64,000 nt of DNA from Gordonia desulfuricans NBRC 100010 (GCF_001485495.1 NZ_BCNF01000036.1:43586-107585), one strand, 5' to 3'; shown: positions 53,036-62,303, counted from the first letter of the stretch. A program made the numbers and translations. Notes: generated by a model not told the origin, from the letters alone.

Positions 53036-54597
53036 CTTTGACCACCTTCGCCGATCTCGGTGTGCCCAACGCCCTCGTCGAGGTTCTCGCCGCCGAAGGA
53101 AAGACCGAGGCCTTCCCGATCCAGGCCGACACCCTGCCCGACACCCTCGACGGTGCCGATGTCCTCGGCCGCGGCCGCACCGGCTCCGGCAAGACCCTGG
53201 CCTTCTCCATCCCCCTGGTCGCCGGACTGGCCGACCTCGACGTCGCCCGCACCCCGGGTGCACCCACCGGCCTGGTGCTGGCCCCGACCCGCGAGCTGGC
53301 CACCCAGATCGCCGACGCCGTCACCCCGCTCGCCGAGGCCGTGGGCCTGCGCGTCACCACCGTCTTCGGCGGCGTGAAGCAGAGCCGTCAGGAGCAGGCC
53401 CTGCGCCGCGGCGCCGACATCGTCGTCGCCTGCCCCGGACGACTCGAAGATCTCATGAGCCAGAAGATCATTCGGCTCGACGACGTCGAGATCACCATCC
53501 TCGACGAGGCCGACCACATGGCCGACCTGGGCTTCCTGCCCGCGGTCACCCGCATCCTCGCCTCGACCCCGGCAGACGGCCAGCGCATGCTGTTCTCGGC
53601 CACCCTCGACAACGGCGTGGACAAGCTGGTCCGCCGCTTCCTGCACGAGCCGGTCATGCACTCGGTCGACGACGCGTCGTCGCCGGTGGAGAAGATGACC
53701 CACCACGTCTACGAGCTGGCCGACGCCTCGACCAAGAACGACGTCATCCGGACCCTCGCCTCGGGCACCGGGAAGCGAATCCTGTTCACCCGCACCAAGC
53801 ATCAGGCGCGCAAGCTCGCCAAGAAGCTCACCGCCGAGGGCATCCCCGCCGTGGATCTGCACGGCAATCTCAGCCAGGCACAACGTGATCGGAGCCTCGC
53901 GGCCTTCGGCGGCGGCAACGTCCGCGTGCTGGTGGCCACCGACGTCGCCGCCCGCGGTGTGCACGTCGACGGCATCGAGCTGGTCGTCCACGTCGACCCG
54001 CCGGCCGAGCACAAGGCCTACCTGCACCGTTCGGGCCGTACCGCCCGCGCCGGCAGCGCCGGTGACGTGGTCACCCTCTGCCTGCCCGAGCAGCGCCGCG
54101 ACCTCCGACAGCTGCTGAGCAAGGCCAAGATCTCGGTCACCCCGCAGCGCGTGGATGCCACCTCCGAGCCGGTCCTCACCCTTGTCGGCGAGCGCGCCGC
54201 CTACGTGGAGCCCGCCCCCGAGCAGCCCGCCCAGCAGCGTCAGCCCCGCAGCCCGCGCCGCGCCGGCGGTCAGTCCGGTGCACGCAACGCCAACCGCAGC
54301 GGCCGTGGACGCGGCGAGCAGTCCGGTACCGGAGGCTCGCAGGGTTCCCGTTCGCGGACCGGCGCCCCGCGCCGGTCGGCCGGTGGCCATCCGGAAGGCG
54401 GCGCCGCACGCTCGGGCGCGACCACCCGTTCCGGCGGCACGGGACGTTCCGGTGGCACCGCACGCTCCGGCGGTGCCGGGCACGCCGGCGGCACCCGTAC
54501 CCGCGATGCGCAGGCCGGTGGCGGCGCTCGTCGCGGCAACGGCCGCAACGGCAACGGCCAGGCCGCGCGTCGTCGCACCTCCGCCCCCACCCACTGA
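53032..54597 (+). CDS. DEAD-box RNA helicase (RhlE-like)
   Basis: A 521-residue DEAD-box helicase. The Q motif is in TEAFPIQADTLP, motif I is GRTGSGKT, Ia PTRELA, II DEAD (in ILDEADHMAD), III SAT, and motifs V-VI are TDVAARGVH and HRSGRTARAG. A C-terminal tail of about 130 residues (from about 390) is rich in Arg, Gly and Ser with RSGGTG-type repeats and would bind RNA. The start at ATG 53032 overlaps the leader ORF stop. Actinobacterial RhlE-type helicases act in cold adaptation, ribosome assembly and RNA decay. A very long hairpin follows. Confidence 0.94.
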   Translation: MTLTTFADLGVPNALVEVLAAEGKTEAFPIQADTLPDTLDGADVLGRGRTGSGKTLAFSIPLVAGLADLDVARTPGAPTGLVLAPTRELATQIADAVTPLAEAVGLRVTTVFGGVKQSRQEQALRRGADIVVACPGRLEDLMSQKIIRLDDVEITILDEADHMADLGFLPAVTRILASTPADGQRMLFSATLDNGVDKLVRRFLHEPVMHSVDDASSPVEKMTHHVYELADASTKNDVIRTLASGTGKRILFTRTKHQARKLAKKLTAEGIPAVDLHGNLSQAQRDRSLAAFGGGNVRVLVATDVAARGVHVDGIELVVHVDPPAEHKAYLHRSGRTARAGSAGDVVTLCLPEQRRDLRQLLSKAKISVTPQRVDATSEPVLTLVGERAAYVEPAPEQPAQQRQPRSPRRAGGQSGARNANRSGRGRGEQSGTGGSQGSRSRTGAPRRSAGGHPEGGAARSGATTRSGGTGRSGGTARSGGAGHAGGTRTRDAQAGGGARRGNGRNGNGQAARRRTSAPTH

Positions 54598-54618
54598 TCG
54601 TCGGACCTCTGCCCCGAA

Positions 54619-54680
54619 TCGGCCGGAGGTTTCGACCGGGTCCACCATCCGCGTGGACCCGCGTCGAAACCTCCGGCCGA
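54619..54680. terminator. 27-bp hairpin between convergent genes
   Basis: An outer perfect 18-bp stem (54619-54636 with 54663-54680) continues after a one-base bulge into a 9-bp inner stem around the loop CATCCGC. It lies 21 bases after the helicase stop and 35 bases from the stop of the convergent monooxygenase gene. A bidirectional terminator is likely. Confidence 0.85.
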
Positions 54681-54715
54681 GATCGTTTGTGCCGCTGTCG
54701 TTTCGATACTCCGAA

Positions 54716-55036
54716 TCAATCGACGGCCATCTCCCCCAGTTCCGACCAGCCGTCCTGGTCGACGGTGGTGTTGATGATCTTGGGCGTCGACACCAGGTAG
54801 GCCGGCAGTTCCGCGGTGGCCTTCTTGAAGTGATCGCTGCTCACGTGTGCCACCGCGGCGTCGTCGTCGAACGCCTCGATGAGCACGTACTCGTCGGGGT
54901 CGGCGAGGCTGCGCGACCACTGGAACCACTTGTTGCCGGGTTCGGCCTGGGTGGCCTGGGTGAACTCGGCGCTGATCTCGGGCCATCGATCGGCGTGTTC
55001 GGGCTTGATCTTCCACAGTGCGACGATGTGAATCAT
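54716..55036 (-). CDS. ABM-type (antibiotic biosynthesis monooxygenase-like) protein
   Basis: A 106-residue ferredoxin-like alpha+beta protein of the ABM/YgiN group. The IVALWKIKPEHADRW strand opens the fold, and EPGNKWFQWSRSLADPDEYVLIEAF with a following SSDHFKKA are the family hallmarks. Relatives are cofactor-free quinol monooxygenases or haem-degrading enzymes, and many are uncharacterised. ATG 55036 has a minus-strand -10 box TAGTCT (55044-55049) seven bases upstream, so it is probably leaderless. It is divergent from the aldehyde dehydrogenase gene. Confidence 0.83.
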   Translation of the reverse strand: MIHIVALWKIKPEHADRWPEISAEFTQATQAEPGNKWFQWSRSLADPDEYVLIEAFDDDAAVAHVSSDHFKKATAELPAYLVSTPKIINTTVDQDGWSELGEMAVD

Positions 55037-55043
55037 GGGGCCG

Positions 55044-55049
55044 AGACTA
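55044..55049 (-). promoter_or_regulatory. -10 box of the ABM gene
   Basis: TAGTCT on the minus strand ends seven bases before the ATG at 55036, matching the leaderless pattern. Confidence 0.45.
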
Positions 55050-55200
55050 GCCCGCCCCTGCCGGTCCGGCGGTCTCAATCCGCGACGCCTGCGCGCGAGC
55101 CCCGGTCGGTTAGCGACCGCTCACTCGGGCTCATCGGCCATGAGGCATAGTGTGGGGTACGACACAGTTCGTGGTGACCATCCCGACACGGAGGACAAGC

Positions 55201-56625
55201 ATGCGCGAGATCACCCAGTTCTACATCGACGGCCAGTGGGTCGACCCGATCGAGCTCAACCTCATCGACGTCATCAACCCGGCAACCGAGAAGGCCGCGG
55301 GTCATGTCGCGATCGGCAACGCGGCCGACGTCGACGTGGCGGTCGCCGCAGCCCGCCGCGCCTTCACGACCTGGGGCTCCACCACTGCCGCCGAGCGCCT
55401 GGAAGTGCTCAACGCGATCATCGCCGAGTACCAGAAACGGATGGACGATCTGTCGGCGGCGGTCACCGAGGAGATGGGCGCCCCCGACTTCCTGTCCAAG
55501 AACGTCCAGGTGCCGATCGGCCTGGGCCACCTGATGACCGCAGCCGCCGCCCTGCCGAACTACTCGTTCGCCGAGGACCGCGGGACCTCGCGCATCGTCA
55601 AGGAACCCATCGGTGTCTGCGGCCTGATCACGCCGTGGAACTGGCCGCTCAACCAGGTGATGTGCAAGGTGGCACCGGCACTCGCCACCGGCTGCACCAT
55701 GGTGCTCAAGCCGTCCGAGGTGGCTCCGTTCAGCGCTGCGATCGTCGCCGAGATCTTCGACACCGCAGGCGTTCCCGCGGGTGTGTTCAATCTGGTCAAC
55801 GGTGACGGGCCGGGTGTGGGCACGGCCCTGTCGACGCACCCCGGAATCGACATGGTGTCGTTCACCGGCAGCACCCGCGCCGGCGTCGAGGTGGCGCGGA
55901 ACGCCGCCCCGACCGTCAAGCGCGTGGCGCAAGAGCTCGGCGGCAAGAGCCCCAACGTCATCCTCGACGACGAGGATCTCGCCAAGAACGTCGCCGCCGG
56001 CGTGTCGTCGATGATGGTCAACTCCGGTCAGTCCTGTAACGCCCCCACCCGCATGCTGGTGCCGGCGAGCCGACTCGACGAGGCCACCGAGGCCGCCCGA
56101 TCGGTGGCGCCCGCCCTCACCGTCGGCGATCCCACCGGCAAGGTGCGGCTGGGGCCGGTCGTCTCCGAGCCGCAGTTCACCAAGATCCAGGGCCTGATCG
56201 AGCGGGCCATCGCCGACGGCGCCACCCCCGTCTTCGGCGGCCCCGGCCGTCCCGACGACCTGCCGACCGGCTACTACGTACGCCCCACGGTGTTCCGCGA
56301 TGTCACCAACGACATGGAGATCGCCCGCACCGAGGTGTTCGGCCCGGTGCTGGTGATGATCGGCTACGACGATCTCGACAACGCCGTCGAGATCGCCAAC
56401 GACACCGACTACGGCCTCGCCGGATACGTGTCGGGCAAGGACACCGACAAGGTCCGTGAGGTCGGCAGTCGGATCCGTGCCGGGTCGATCTCCCTGAACG
56501 GTGCACAGCTCGATCCGTCGGCGCCGTTCGGCGGCTACAAGCAGAGCGGCAACGGCCGCGAGTGGAGCGACTACGCCTTCGACGAGTTCCTCGAGGTCAA
56601 GTCGCTGCTGGGCTTCGGCGCCTGA
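55201..56625 (+). CDS. NAD(P)-dependent aldehyde dehydrogenase
   Basis: A 474-residue aldehyde dehydrogenase. The catalytic cysteine is residue 279 (in NSGQSCNAP) and the general base is the glutamate of QELGGKSPNV. The cofactor-binding SFTGSTRAG and TPWNWPL are intact, and the C-terminus has the family segment FGGYKQSGNGREW. ATG 55201 has GGAGG seven bases upstream. The closest look-alikes are broad-range fatty or aromatic aldehyde dehydrogenases. It is transcribed toward the lipase and the TetR-controlled cluster and may feed an acid to its acyl-CoA ligase, but that is only proximity. Confidence 0.92.
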   Translation: MREITQFYIDGQWVDPIELNLIDVINPATEKAAGHVAIGNAADVDVAVAAARRAFTTWGSTTAAERLEVLNAIIAEYQKRMDDLSAAVTEEMGAPDFLSKNVQVPIGLGHLMTAAAALPNYSFAEDRGTSRIVKEPIGVCGLITPWNWPLNQVMCKVAPALATGCTMVLKPSEVAPFSAAIVAEIFDTAGVPAGVFNLVNGDGPGVGTALSTHPGIDMVSFTGSTRAGVEVARNAAPTVKRVAQELGGKSPNVILDDEDLAKNVAAGVSSMMVNSGQSCNAPTRMLVPASRLDEATEAARSVAPALTVGDPTGKVRLGPVVSEPQFTKIQGLIERAIADGATPVFGGPGRPDDLPTGYYVRPTVFRDVTNDMEIARTEVFGPVLVMIGYDDLDNAVEIANDTDYGLAGYVSGKDTDKVREVGSRIRAGSISLNGAQLDPSAPFGGYKQSGNGREWSDYAFDEFLEVKSLLGFGA

Positions 56626-56647
56626 CTCCTGCCACCTCCTCCCTCAC

Positions 56648-56690
56648 CACACCGGCGGGGGCATCCGCATCGGATGCCCCCGCCGGTGTG
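56648..56690. terminator. 20-bp perfect hairpin after the aldehyde dehydrogenase
   Basis: Bases 56648-56667 and 56671-56690 are perfectly complementary around the loop CAT. The hairpin lies 22 bases after the dehydrogenase stop and 34 bases from the stop of the convergent lipase gene. A bidirectional terminator is likely. Confidence 0.88.
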
Positions 56691-56724
56691 CTCGGCGATT
56701 GATTGCGATGGCGCCGAACAGGTC

Positions 56725-57564
56725 TCAGCGTTGCGTCGGGGTGTGGCCCTCGATCCACCGCAGCAGGGTGCCGAGCACCTCGCCCTTCTCCGGTTCGTTG
56801 AAGATCTCGTGCCGCAGGCCCTCCCAGATCACCAGCGTCTTGTCCGCCGACGACGCGAGCCGTTCCACGAGCCGGCTGCCCTCGGGGTTGGTCAGCGTGT
56901 CCTCGCTGCCGTGCATCACCAGGACCGGCATCCGCAGCGACGGGAGCCGTGCCGGGAAGGACTGCATCGTCGAGATCATCTCGGCGCCCAGCCTCGCCGG
57001 GATCTTGCCGCGATACACCATCGGGTCGGCCTCGTAGGCGGCGATCACCGCGGGATCGCGGCTGATGCTGCCGGCGTCGAGAGCCATGGTCGGCAGACCG
57101 GGCGCGATCTTCCCGACCAGCTTCGACACCGCGATCAACGGTCCGGGCAGATCGTCACCGGGCATCACCGCCGCCCCCGACAGCACCAGGCCGTCGAGAC
57201 GGTCCGGGTGGTCGAGGGCGTAGTCCAGGGCGATGCAGCCGCCCATGCTGTGCCCGACCAGGAACAACGGGATGCCGCCGACGCGCACCTCGCCGATCAC
57301 CCGGTGCAGATCGTCGGTGTAGTCCTCGAAGCGGCTGACCTGCATACGCCGTCCTCCCGACCGGCCGTGCCCGAGATGGTCCGGTACCGCGACGAGATAA
57401 CCTGCGTCGGTGAACATCTCGACGACGTGACGGTACCTCCCGCCGTGTTCTCCCATGCCGTGTGCGATCACCACCACCGCACGCGGTGTATCCGCCGGCT
57501 CGAACACGTCGAAGACGATCCGCTCGCCGTGCCTGCCGATGAACTCGTGCTCCACCTGTGCCAT
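56725..57564 (-). CDS. Monoacylglycerol lipase-like alpha/beta hydrolase
   Basis: A 279-residue serine hydrolase. The oxyanion motif is AHGMGEHGGRY (about 34-44), the nucleophile elbow GHSMGG (about 102-107), the acid is in VMHGSEDTLTNPEGS and the histidine in GLRHEIFNEPE. The HGxxEHxxRY pattern is that of monoacylglycerol lipases such as mycobacterial Rv0183. ATG 57564 has GGGG directly before it and AGGGC further up; the frame extends to 57579. It should be cytoplasmic or membrane-associated. A small coiled-coil gene lies 25 bases upstream on the same strand. Confidence 0.89.
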   Translation of the reverse strand: MAQVEHEFIGRHGERIVFDVFEPADTPRAVVVIAHGMGEHGGRYRHVVEMFTDAGYLVAVPDHLGHGRSGGRRMQVSRFEDYTDDLHRVIGEVRVGGIPLFLVGHSMGGCIALDYALDHPDRLDGLVLSGAAVMPGDDLPGPLIAVSKLVGKIAPGLPTMALDAGSISRDPAVIAAYEADPMVYRGKIPARLGAEMISTMQSFPARLPSLRMPVLVMHGSEDTLTNPEGSRLVERLASSADKTLVIWEGLRHEIFNEPEKGEVLGTLLRWIEGHTPTQR

Positions 57565-57589
57565 CCCCTGCCCTCTCATCCCGTCCCTG

Positions 57590-57985
57590 TCAGCCCAACC
57601 CGATCCGGTTCAGCACGCTGCGGCCGGCCGACTCGATCGCGCCGAGCGGACGTAGCGCCGCCTCCCCGATACCCACGAGCGCCTCGATCCGGCTGACCAC
57701 CGTCTCCAGTCGTGCGACCACCGCGACCATCCGGTCGACCGTGTCGTCGACGCGGGTCAGCGTGCCGGTCAGTTGCGACAGTGTGGTGTCGAGCTTCTCG
57801 ATGGTGCCATCGAGATCGCCGAGCGTGTTGCCGAATCCGTCCAGCGCCGAACCCATGTCGGTGAGAATGGTGTCGACCTGCTCGACCGTGACATCCGCGT
57901 TCAACGCGGCCTGTGCCAGCTTGCGGAACCGCTGCCGCTCCCCCGGACGCGCCGCCGCGCCTTGCGTAACCCCTTTGTCGGCCAT
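57590..57985 (-). CDS. Coiled-coil protein of unknown function
   Basis: A 131-residue protein whose middle (about 30-100) is a heptad-patterned coiled coil (VEQVDTILTDMGSALDGF and similar), with a Pro/Gly-containing C-terminal helix. There is no signal peptide or catalytic motif. It lies 25 bases upstream of the monoacylglycerol lipase gene on the same strand, so the two are probably co-transcribed. Similar small proteins beside lipases occur in mycolate bacteria. The function is unknown; it could be a membrane- or lipid-droplet-associated partner. Confidence 0.7.
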   Translation of the reverse strand: MADKGVTQGAAARPGERQRFRKLAQAALNADVTVEQVDTILTDMGSALDGFGNTLGDLDGTIEKLDTTLSQLTGTLTRVDDTVDRMVAVVARLETVVSRIEALVGIGEAALRPLGAIESAGRSVLNRIGLG

Positions 57986-58056
57986 GGTGGCGATTATCCC
58001 GGTCCCCCCGAGCGCAGGAGGGCGATTCGGCGTGCCGCCTTCGTCCGGTCCCCGCC

Positions 58057-58686
58057 TCAGCGGCCGGCCAGCACCTCGAAGACGGCGGCGAGCCGGATCC
58101 TGGCGGCATCCACCTCGGCGTCGTCGCCGGCCAGGTGATGCAGCAGGGCCCGTTGGAAGATCCCGTCGAGCAGCAGGTAGGCGGTGGCGGAGTCCAGGAC
58201 GGGCTGCCCGTCCAGTAGCTCGCAGTAGCGGGTGACGACCCGCCAGATCATCTCCTCGCGGCGGGCCTCGATGTCGAGGACGTCGGCGCGGAAGGCATCG
58301 TCGAACAAGCTCTGGTTACGCAGGTCGTACCAGAGCCGATGAATCGGGGCATCCGCGACGAGGGTACCGAAGTAGTTGTCGCCGAATGCCTTTCGCAGTC
58401 CATCGGCGTCGGTGGCGGCATCCACCACGTCGTCGTAGCGGGTCACACAGACCGCCTCGTACTGGCGGACCGCATGGGCGATCAGGTCGAGCTTGTCGGA
58501 GAAGTAGTAGTGCAGCACGCCGTGGGAGTACTCGGAGTTCTGGGCGATCTCCCGCAGGCTGGTGCGCGCATATCCGAGTTCGGCGAGGGTGTGCAGGGTG
58601 GCCAGCGCCAGCTCGGTGCGTTTGGCCGAGAACTTGTCCCGAGCCCGCTCGTCGATGCGGGCACGCGTTGCACTCGGTCCTGTCAT
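58057..58686 (-). CDS. TetR regulator divergent from the reductase/ligase cluster
   Basis: A 209-residue TetR protein. Its helix-turn-helix (about 20-62) ends in the segment SYGVLHYYF-like SHGVLHYYFSDKLDLI, and a TetR_C-type ligand domain follows. ATG 58686 is chosen; GGAGG lies ten bases upstream, and the longer frame adds a chain without homology. It is divergent from the saccharopine-dehydrogenase-like gene. Two CTTGAC-4-GTCxAG sites lie in the shared region, so control of the cluster is likely. Confidence 0.85.
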   Translation of the reverse strand: MTGPSATRARIDERARDKFSAKRTELALATLHTLAELGYARTSLREIAQNSEYSHGVLHYYFSDKLDLIAHAVRQYEAVCVTRYDDVVDAATDADGLRKAFGDNYFGTLVADAPIHRLWYDLRNQSLFDDAFRADVLDIEARREEMIWRVVTRYCELLDGQPVLDSATAYLLLDGIFQRALLHHLAGDDAEVDAARIRLAAVFEVLAGR

Positions 58687-58765
58687 GGCGTCACCCACCT
58701 CCACGTCGAACCGGCCCATCCGGCGCCGGAGTTCCCAGTCTAGCCCCGCTGCCTGCGCCGACGCC

Positions 58766-58818
58766 CTTGACAACCGTCCAGACTTTCCTTGACGACTGTC
58801 AAGATCAGACCCTAGTGT
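58766..58818 (+). promoter_or_regulatory. Promoter with two TetR-type operator copies
   Basis: CTTGAC-gact-GTCAAG (58788-58803) is a perfect inverted repeat, and CTTGAC-aacc-GTCCAG (58766-58781) is a near copy exactly 22 bases upstream, about two helical turns away. A likely promoter, TTGACG (58789-58794) with TAGTGT (58813-58818) 18 bases later, overlaps the downstream copy. Binding would repress the reductase-ligase-SDR operon and possibly the tetR gene too. Confidence 0.72.
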
Positions 58819-58856
58819 GTGAGCTGCACCACACACTCGACGAACGGAGCAACACC

Positions 58857-59984
58857 ATGCCCACCGACAAGCGCGTCGTCGTCTATGGCGCATCCGGGTA
58901 CACCGGCCGCCTGATCTGTGAATACCTGCGTGAGTACAACATCCCGTTCCTGGCCGCCGGCCGGAACTCCGACCGCCTGAAGGCCGTCGTCGACGCGGTC
59001 CCGGGTATCGACACCGTCGACCACGAGATCGTCGACGTCGAACACTCCACCGAAGCGCTGGTCGACGCCTTCCGCGGCGCCGAGGTGGTCCTCAACACCG
59101 TGGGCCCCTTCGCGCGATGGGGCGACCCGGTGGTGCAGGCATGCCTCGAGATCGGAGCCCACTACACCGACACCAACGGCGAGCAGAACTGGATGATCGA
59201 CGTCGAGAAGCAGTACGGCGCCGAATTCGCCTCGCGTGGAATGGTTCTCACCCCTGGATTGGCCCAGATGTACACCATCGGCGAGATCGCGGCCAACATC
59301 TGCCTGGAGACGCCCGGCCTCGACACCCTCGACATCGAGGTGTTCTGGAAGGGATATCCGACCGTCGCCTCCACCAACACGATCCTGACCAACGCCGCGT
59401 TCGCCAAGGCCTACTACCTGGAGCAGAACGAGTACGTGGAGTGGCCCGCCGACGCCGGGATCTACGAACTCGTCGTACCCGGTCAGCACGAGCTGGGCCT
59501 GGCCCTCCCCTGGGGCGGGACGTCGCATCCGGTGTGGTTCAAGAACGATCCGCGCGTCGCCAACGCGAGGGCACTCGGTGGCGTCATCAACCGCCCGCTC
59601 ATGCTGGGGGTCCCGCAGATCGTGGCGGCGGCGCTCGAACAGATGGAGGGCAAGTCCGACGCGGAGAAGTTCCAGATCATCGACACCGTCTCGGCGTCGG
59701 TGCGCAGCGAGACCCCGCCCCGGGAGAACCCGCGGATCAACACCTCACTGGACTCGGTCCACGCCTCCGGCCCCCTGGGTCGCGTGCACTGTGTGATCCA
59801 CGGCAACTGCAACTACAAGCAGACCGCCCTGCTCAACGCCTACGGTGCGGCACATCTGCTGCAGGCCACGCCGCGTGCGGTCGGATTCGTCTCGGGCTGT
59901 CAGGTCTTCGGTCATCGCGAGATGCTCGGGGTGCTGCGCGCATTCGGTCTCGTGCTCGACCCGATCGTCACCGCCCACGGCTGA
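58857..59984 (+). CDS. Saccharopine dehydrogenase-like reductase (DUF5938-type)
   Basis: A 375-residue protein with an N-terminal Rossmann domain (VVYGASGYTGRLICEYL, residues 7-23) of the saccharopine dehydrogenase NADP-binding type and a long C-terminal substrate domain. The family also contains trans-acting enoyl reductases and many uncharacterised oxidoreductases, so lysine metabolism is unlikely. ATG 58857 has GGAG seven bases upstream. It is the first gene of an operon with an acyl-CoA ligase (11-base gap) and an SDR. The substrate is unknown. Confidence 0.82.
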   Translation: MPTDKRVVVYGASGYTGRLICEYLREYNIPFLAAGRNSDRLKAVVDAVPGIDTVDHEIVDVEHSTEALVDAFRGAEVVLNTVGPFARWGDPVVQACLEIGAHYTDTNGEQNWMIDVEKQYGAEFASRGMVLTPGLAQMYTIGEIAANICLETPGLDTLDIEVFWKGYPTVASTNTILTNAAFAKAYYLEQNEYVEWPADAGIYELVVPGQHELGLALPWGGTSHPVWFKNDPRVANARALGGVINRPLMLGVPQIVAAALEQMEGKSDAEKFQIIDTVSASVRSETPPRENPRINTSLDSVHASGPLGRVHCVIHGNCNYKQTALLNAYGAAHLLQATPRAVGFVSGCQVFGHREMLGVLRAFGLVLDPIVTAHG

Positions 59985-59995
59985 GGAGCTCGGCG

Positions 59996-61555
59996 ATGCG
60001 ACTGTCCGACTATCTCGACAGGGGTGTATCGCTCGGCCGGGATGCGCCGTGCCTGACCGCGGGCACCCGAACACGCACCTACGGTGAGGTCTGTGACCAG
60101 ACCGTGAGCATCGCGGCCGCACTGCAGCACAACGGAATCCAGACCGGAGACCGGGTCGCGGTGCTGTCGGCGAACGATCCGCTCGCCCTCACCTGCGTCT
60201 TCGCGATCGCCCGGGCCGGGGCGGTGTGGTGTCCGGTGAACCCCCGCAACGAGGCCGACGAGAACCGGCAGCTGTTCGACCTGTTCGGCTGCCGATTTCT
60301 GTTCTTCCAGAGCGCTTTCGCCGGTCTCGTCGCCCGCATCCGCGATCGGCTGCCCCGTCTGGAGTGGCTGGTGTGCCTCGACGACGACACCGGCGACGAC
60401 ATCGACGGGGCGGTGCCGTTCGACCGCTGGCTCACCGAGCATCCGGGAGAACTCGACTCGCAGCGTCATCCCGACGGCGGTCTGTGCATGCTCGCCGGCA
60501 CCGGCGGGACGACGGGAAAACCCAAGGGCGTGCGGCTCACCGAGGACAACCTGATGACGTCGACGGCGCTGGCGTTGATGTCGTATCCGTTCGGTCGACG
60601 ACCCCGCTACCTGGCGATGGCACCGCTCACCCATTCGGCGGGTGTCCTCACCTTCCCGATCCTGAGCCTGGGCGGCGAGGTGGTGATCATGCCCGCACCG
60701 GACCTCACCGAATTCCTCACCCTGGTGCAGGAGCACGGCATCACCCACGCCTTCCTCCCGCCGACCGCGATCTACGGTCTCCTCGACACCCCGGCCCTCG
60801 ATCGCACCGATCTCTCGTCGCTGCAATGCCTGTGGTACGGCGCGGCACCGATGTCACCGACCCGGCTCGAGGAGGCCCTGACCCGGATCGGCCCGGTACT
60901 CGGACAGCTCTTCGGCCAGACCGAGGCACCCAACATGATCGCCACGATGGCGCCCGCCGACCACTTCCGCCCGGACGGCTCGATCGCCACCGAACGGCTC
61001 CGCTCCGCGGGACGGCCCACCCCGCTCACCACCGTGGCCATCATGGACGAGGCGGGACGGCTGCTCGGGCACGGCGAGCCCGGCGAGATCGTGGTCCGCG
61101 GACCGCTGGTGATGGACGGATATCACGAGAATCCCACGGCCACAGCCGAGGTGAGCCAGTTCGGGTGGCATCACACCGGCGACATCGGCTACCTCGACGA
61201 CGACGGATTCCTGTTCGTCGTCGACCGCGCCAAGGACATGATCATCACCGGCGGGTTCAACGTCTACTCCGCCGAGGTCGAGCAGGCACTGTTCACCCAC
61301 CCGGCGGTCAAAGAGAGTGCGGTGGTGGGCCTGCCCGACGCCAAGTGGGGTGAACGGGTCACCGCAGCAGTACAACTGCGTCCCGACCAGACGGTGACCC
61401 CGGAGGAGCTGATCGCCTTCGTCAAAGAACGAATCGGCAGTGTGAAGACCCCCAAACAGATCGAGATCTGGCCCGACCTGCCCCGTTCCAAGGTCGGCAA
61501 GATCCTCAAGAACGAGATCCGAGACACCCTGCAGCAAGGAGAGAACAATGAGTGA
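59996..61555 (+). CDS. Acyl-CoA synthetase (class I adenylate-forming)
   Basis: A 519-residue AMP-dependent ligase. The P-loop-like motif is AGTGGTTGKPKG (about 164-175), LFGQTEAPN is the A5 region, and HTGDIGYLDDDG and RSKVGKILK carry the adenylation and thiolation residues. ATG 59996 has GAGGAG seven bases upstream. It sits between a saccharopine-dehydrogenase-like reductase and an SDR, with an eight-base overlap with the latter. Nearby BenE and aldehyde dehydrogenase genes would suit an aromatic or alicyclic acid as substrate, but this is inference. Confidence 0.9.
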   Translation: MRLSDYLDRGVSLGRDAPCLTAGTRTRTYGEVCDQTVSIAAALQHNGIQTGDRVAVLSANDPLALTCVFAIARAGAVWCPVNPRNEADENRQLFDLFGCRFLFFQSAFAGLVARIRDRLPRLEWLVCLDDDTGDDIDGAVPFDRWLTEHPGELDSQRHPDGGLCMLAGTGGTTGKPKGVRLTEDNLMTSTALALMSYPFGRRPRYLAMAPLTHSAGVLTFPILSLGGEVVIMPAPDLTEFLTLVQEHGITHAFLPPTAIYGLLDTPALDRTDLSSLQCLWYGAAPMSPTRLEEALTRIGPVLGQLFGQTEAPNMIATMAPADHFRPDGSIATERLRSAGRPTPLTTVAIMDEAGRLLGHGEPGEIVVRGPLVMDGYHENPTATAEVSQFGWHHTGDIGYLDDDGFLFVVDRAKDMIITGGFNVYSAEVEQALFTHPAVKESAVVGLPDAKWGERVTAAVQLRPDQTVTPEELIAFVKERIGSVKTPKQIEIWPDLPRSKVGKILKNEIRDTLQQGENNE

Positions 61556-62303
61556 ACTGTCCGGCAAGCGCGTGTTCGTCACCGGTTCCGGCGCCGGGAT
61601 CGGCAAAGCCATCGCGGCGCTGTTCATCGAACGCGGCGCATCGGTCGTGGTGAGCGACCGCGACGAGGCGGCCGCAGCATCGGCCGCCACCGAGATCGGC
61701 GCCGCCGGTGTCGCCAACTGCGACGTCACCGACGAGTCGGCGGTACAGGAGGCGATCAGCGCTGCCGTCGCGATCCTCGGTGGTCTCGACGTCCTGGTCA
61801 ACAATGCCGGCATCGAGATCTCGTCGCCGCTGTCGCAGCAGTCCACCGACTCCTTCGATCACATCTACGCGGTCAATGTGCGTGGTCCGTTCGTGGCGAT
61901 GAAGGCCGCGATCGGTCATCTCGTCGAGTCCAAGGGCAATGTCGTCAACATCGCCTCGGTCGCCGGGGTCGGCGGCAGCCCACTACTCGGATCATATTGT
62001 GCGACAAAGGCTGCGCTCATCCAGCTCACCAGGGTGGCCGCAGTCGAGATGCGTCCGGCCGGGGTACGGGTGAACGCGGTGTGCCCGGGATTCGCCGACA
62101 CCAGCATGGTGGAGCGCCTCGTTCCCGACTTCGAGGCCGCGACCCAGGTGCCGTTCGGTGATCTCGTCGCCGCCAAGCAGGGGCGTCTCGGGACTCCTCA
62201 GGACATCGCCGAGGTCTGCGCCTTCCTGGCCTCCGATCGTGCATCCTGGATCACCGGCAGCCACTACATCCTCGACGGCGGGCTCACCGCTTCGCTGGTC
62301 TGA
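61548..62303 (+). CDS. Short-chain dehydrogenase/reductase
   Basis: A 251-residue classical SDR: TGSGAGIGKA at 12-21, NNAG near 85, catalytic Ser in NIASVAG and Tyr/Lys in SYCATKAA. It starts eight bases before the ligase stop, with AAGGAG five bases upstream of ATG 61548, so it is coupled to the ligase. It is the third gene of the TetR-controlled operon and should oxidise or reduce a hydroxyl/keto group on the ligase product. Its 3' end overlaps the convergent benE gene by 40 bases. Confidence 0.9.
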   Translation: MSELSGKRVFVTGSGAGIGKAIAALFIERGASVVVSDRDEAAAASAATEIGAAGVANCDVTDESAVQEAISAAVAILGGLDVLVNNAGIEISSPLSQQSTDSFDHIYAVNVRGPFVAMKAAIGHLVESKGNVVNIASVAGVGGSPLLGSYCATKAALIQLTRVAAVEMRPAGVRVNAVCPGFADTSMVERLVPDFEAATQVPFGDLVAAKQGRLGTPQDIAEVCAFLASDRASWITGSHYILDGGLTASLV

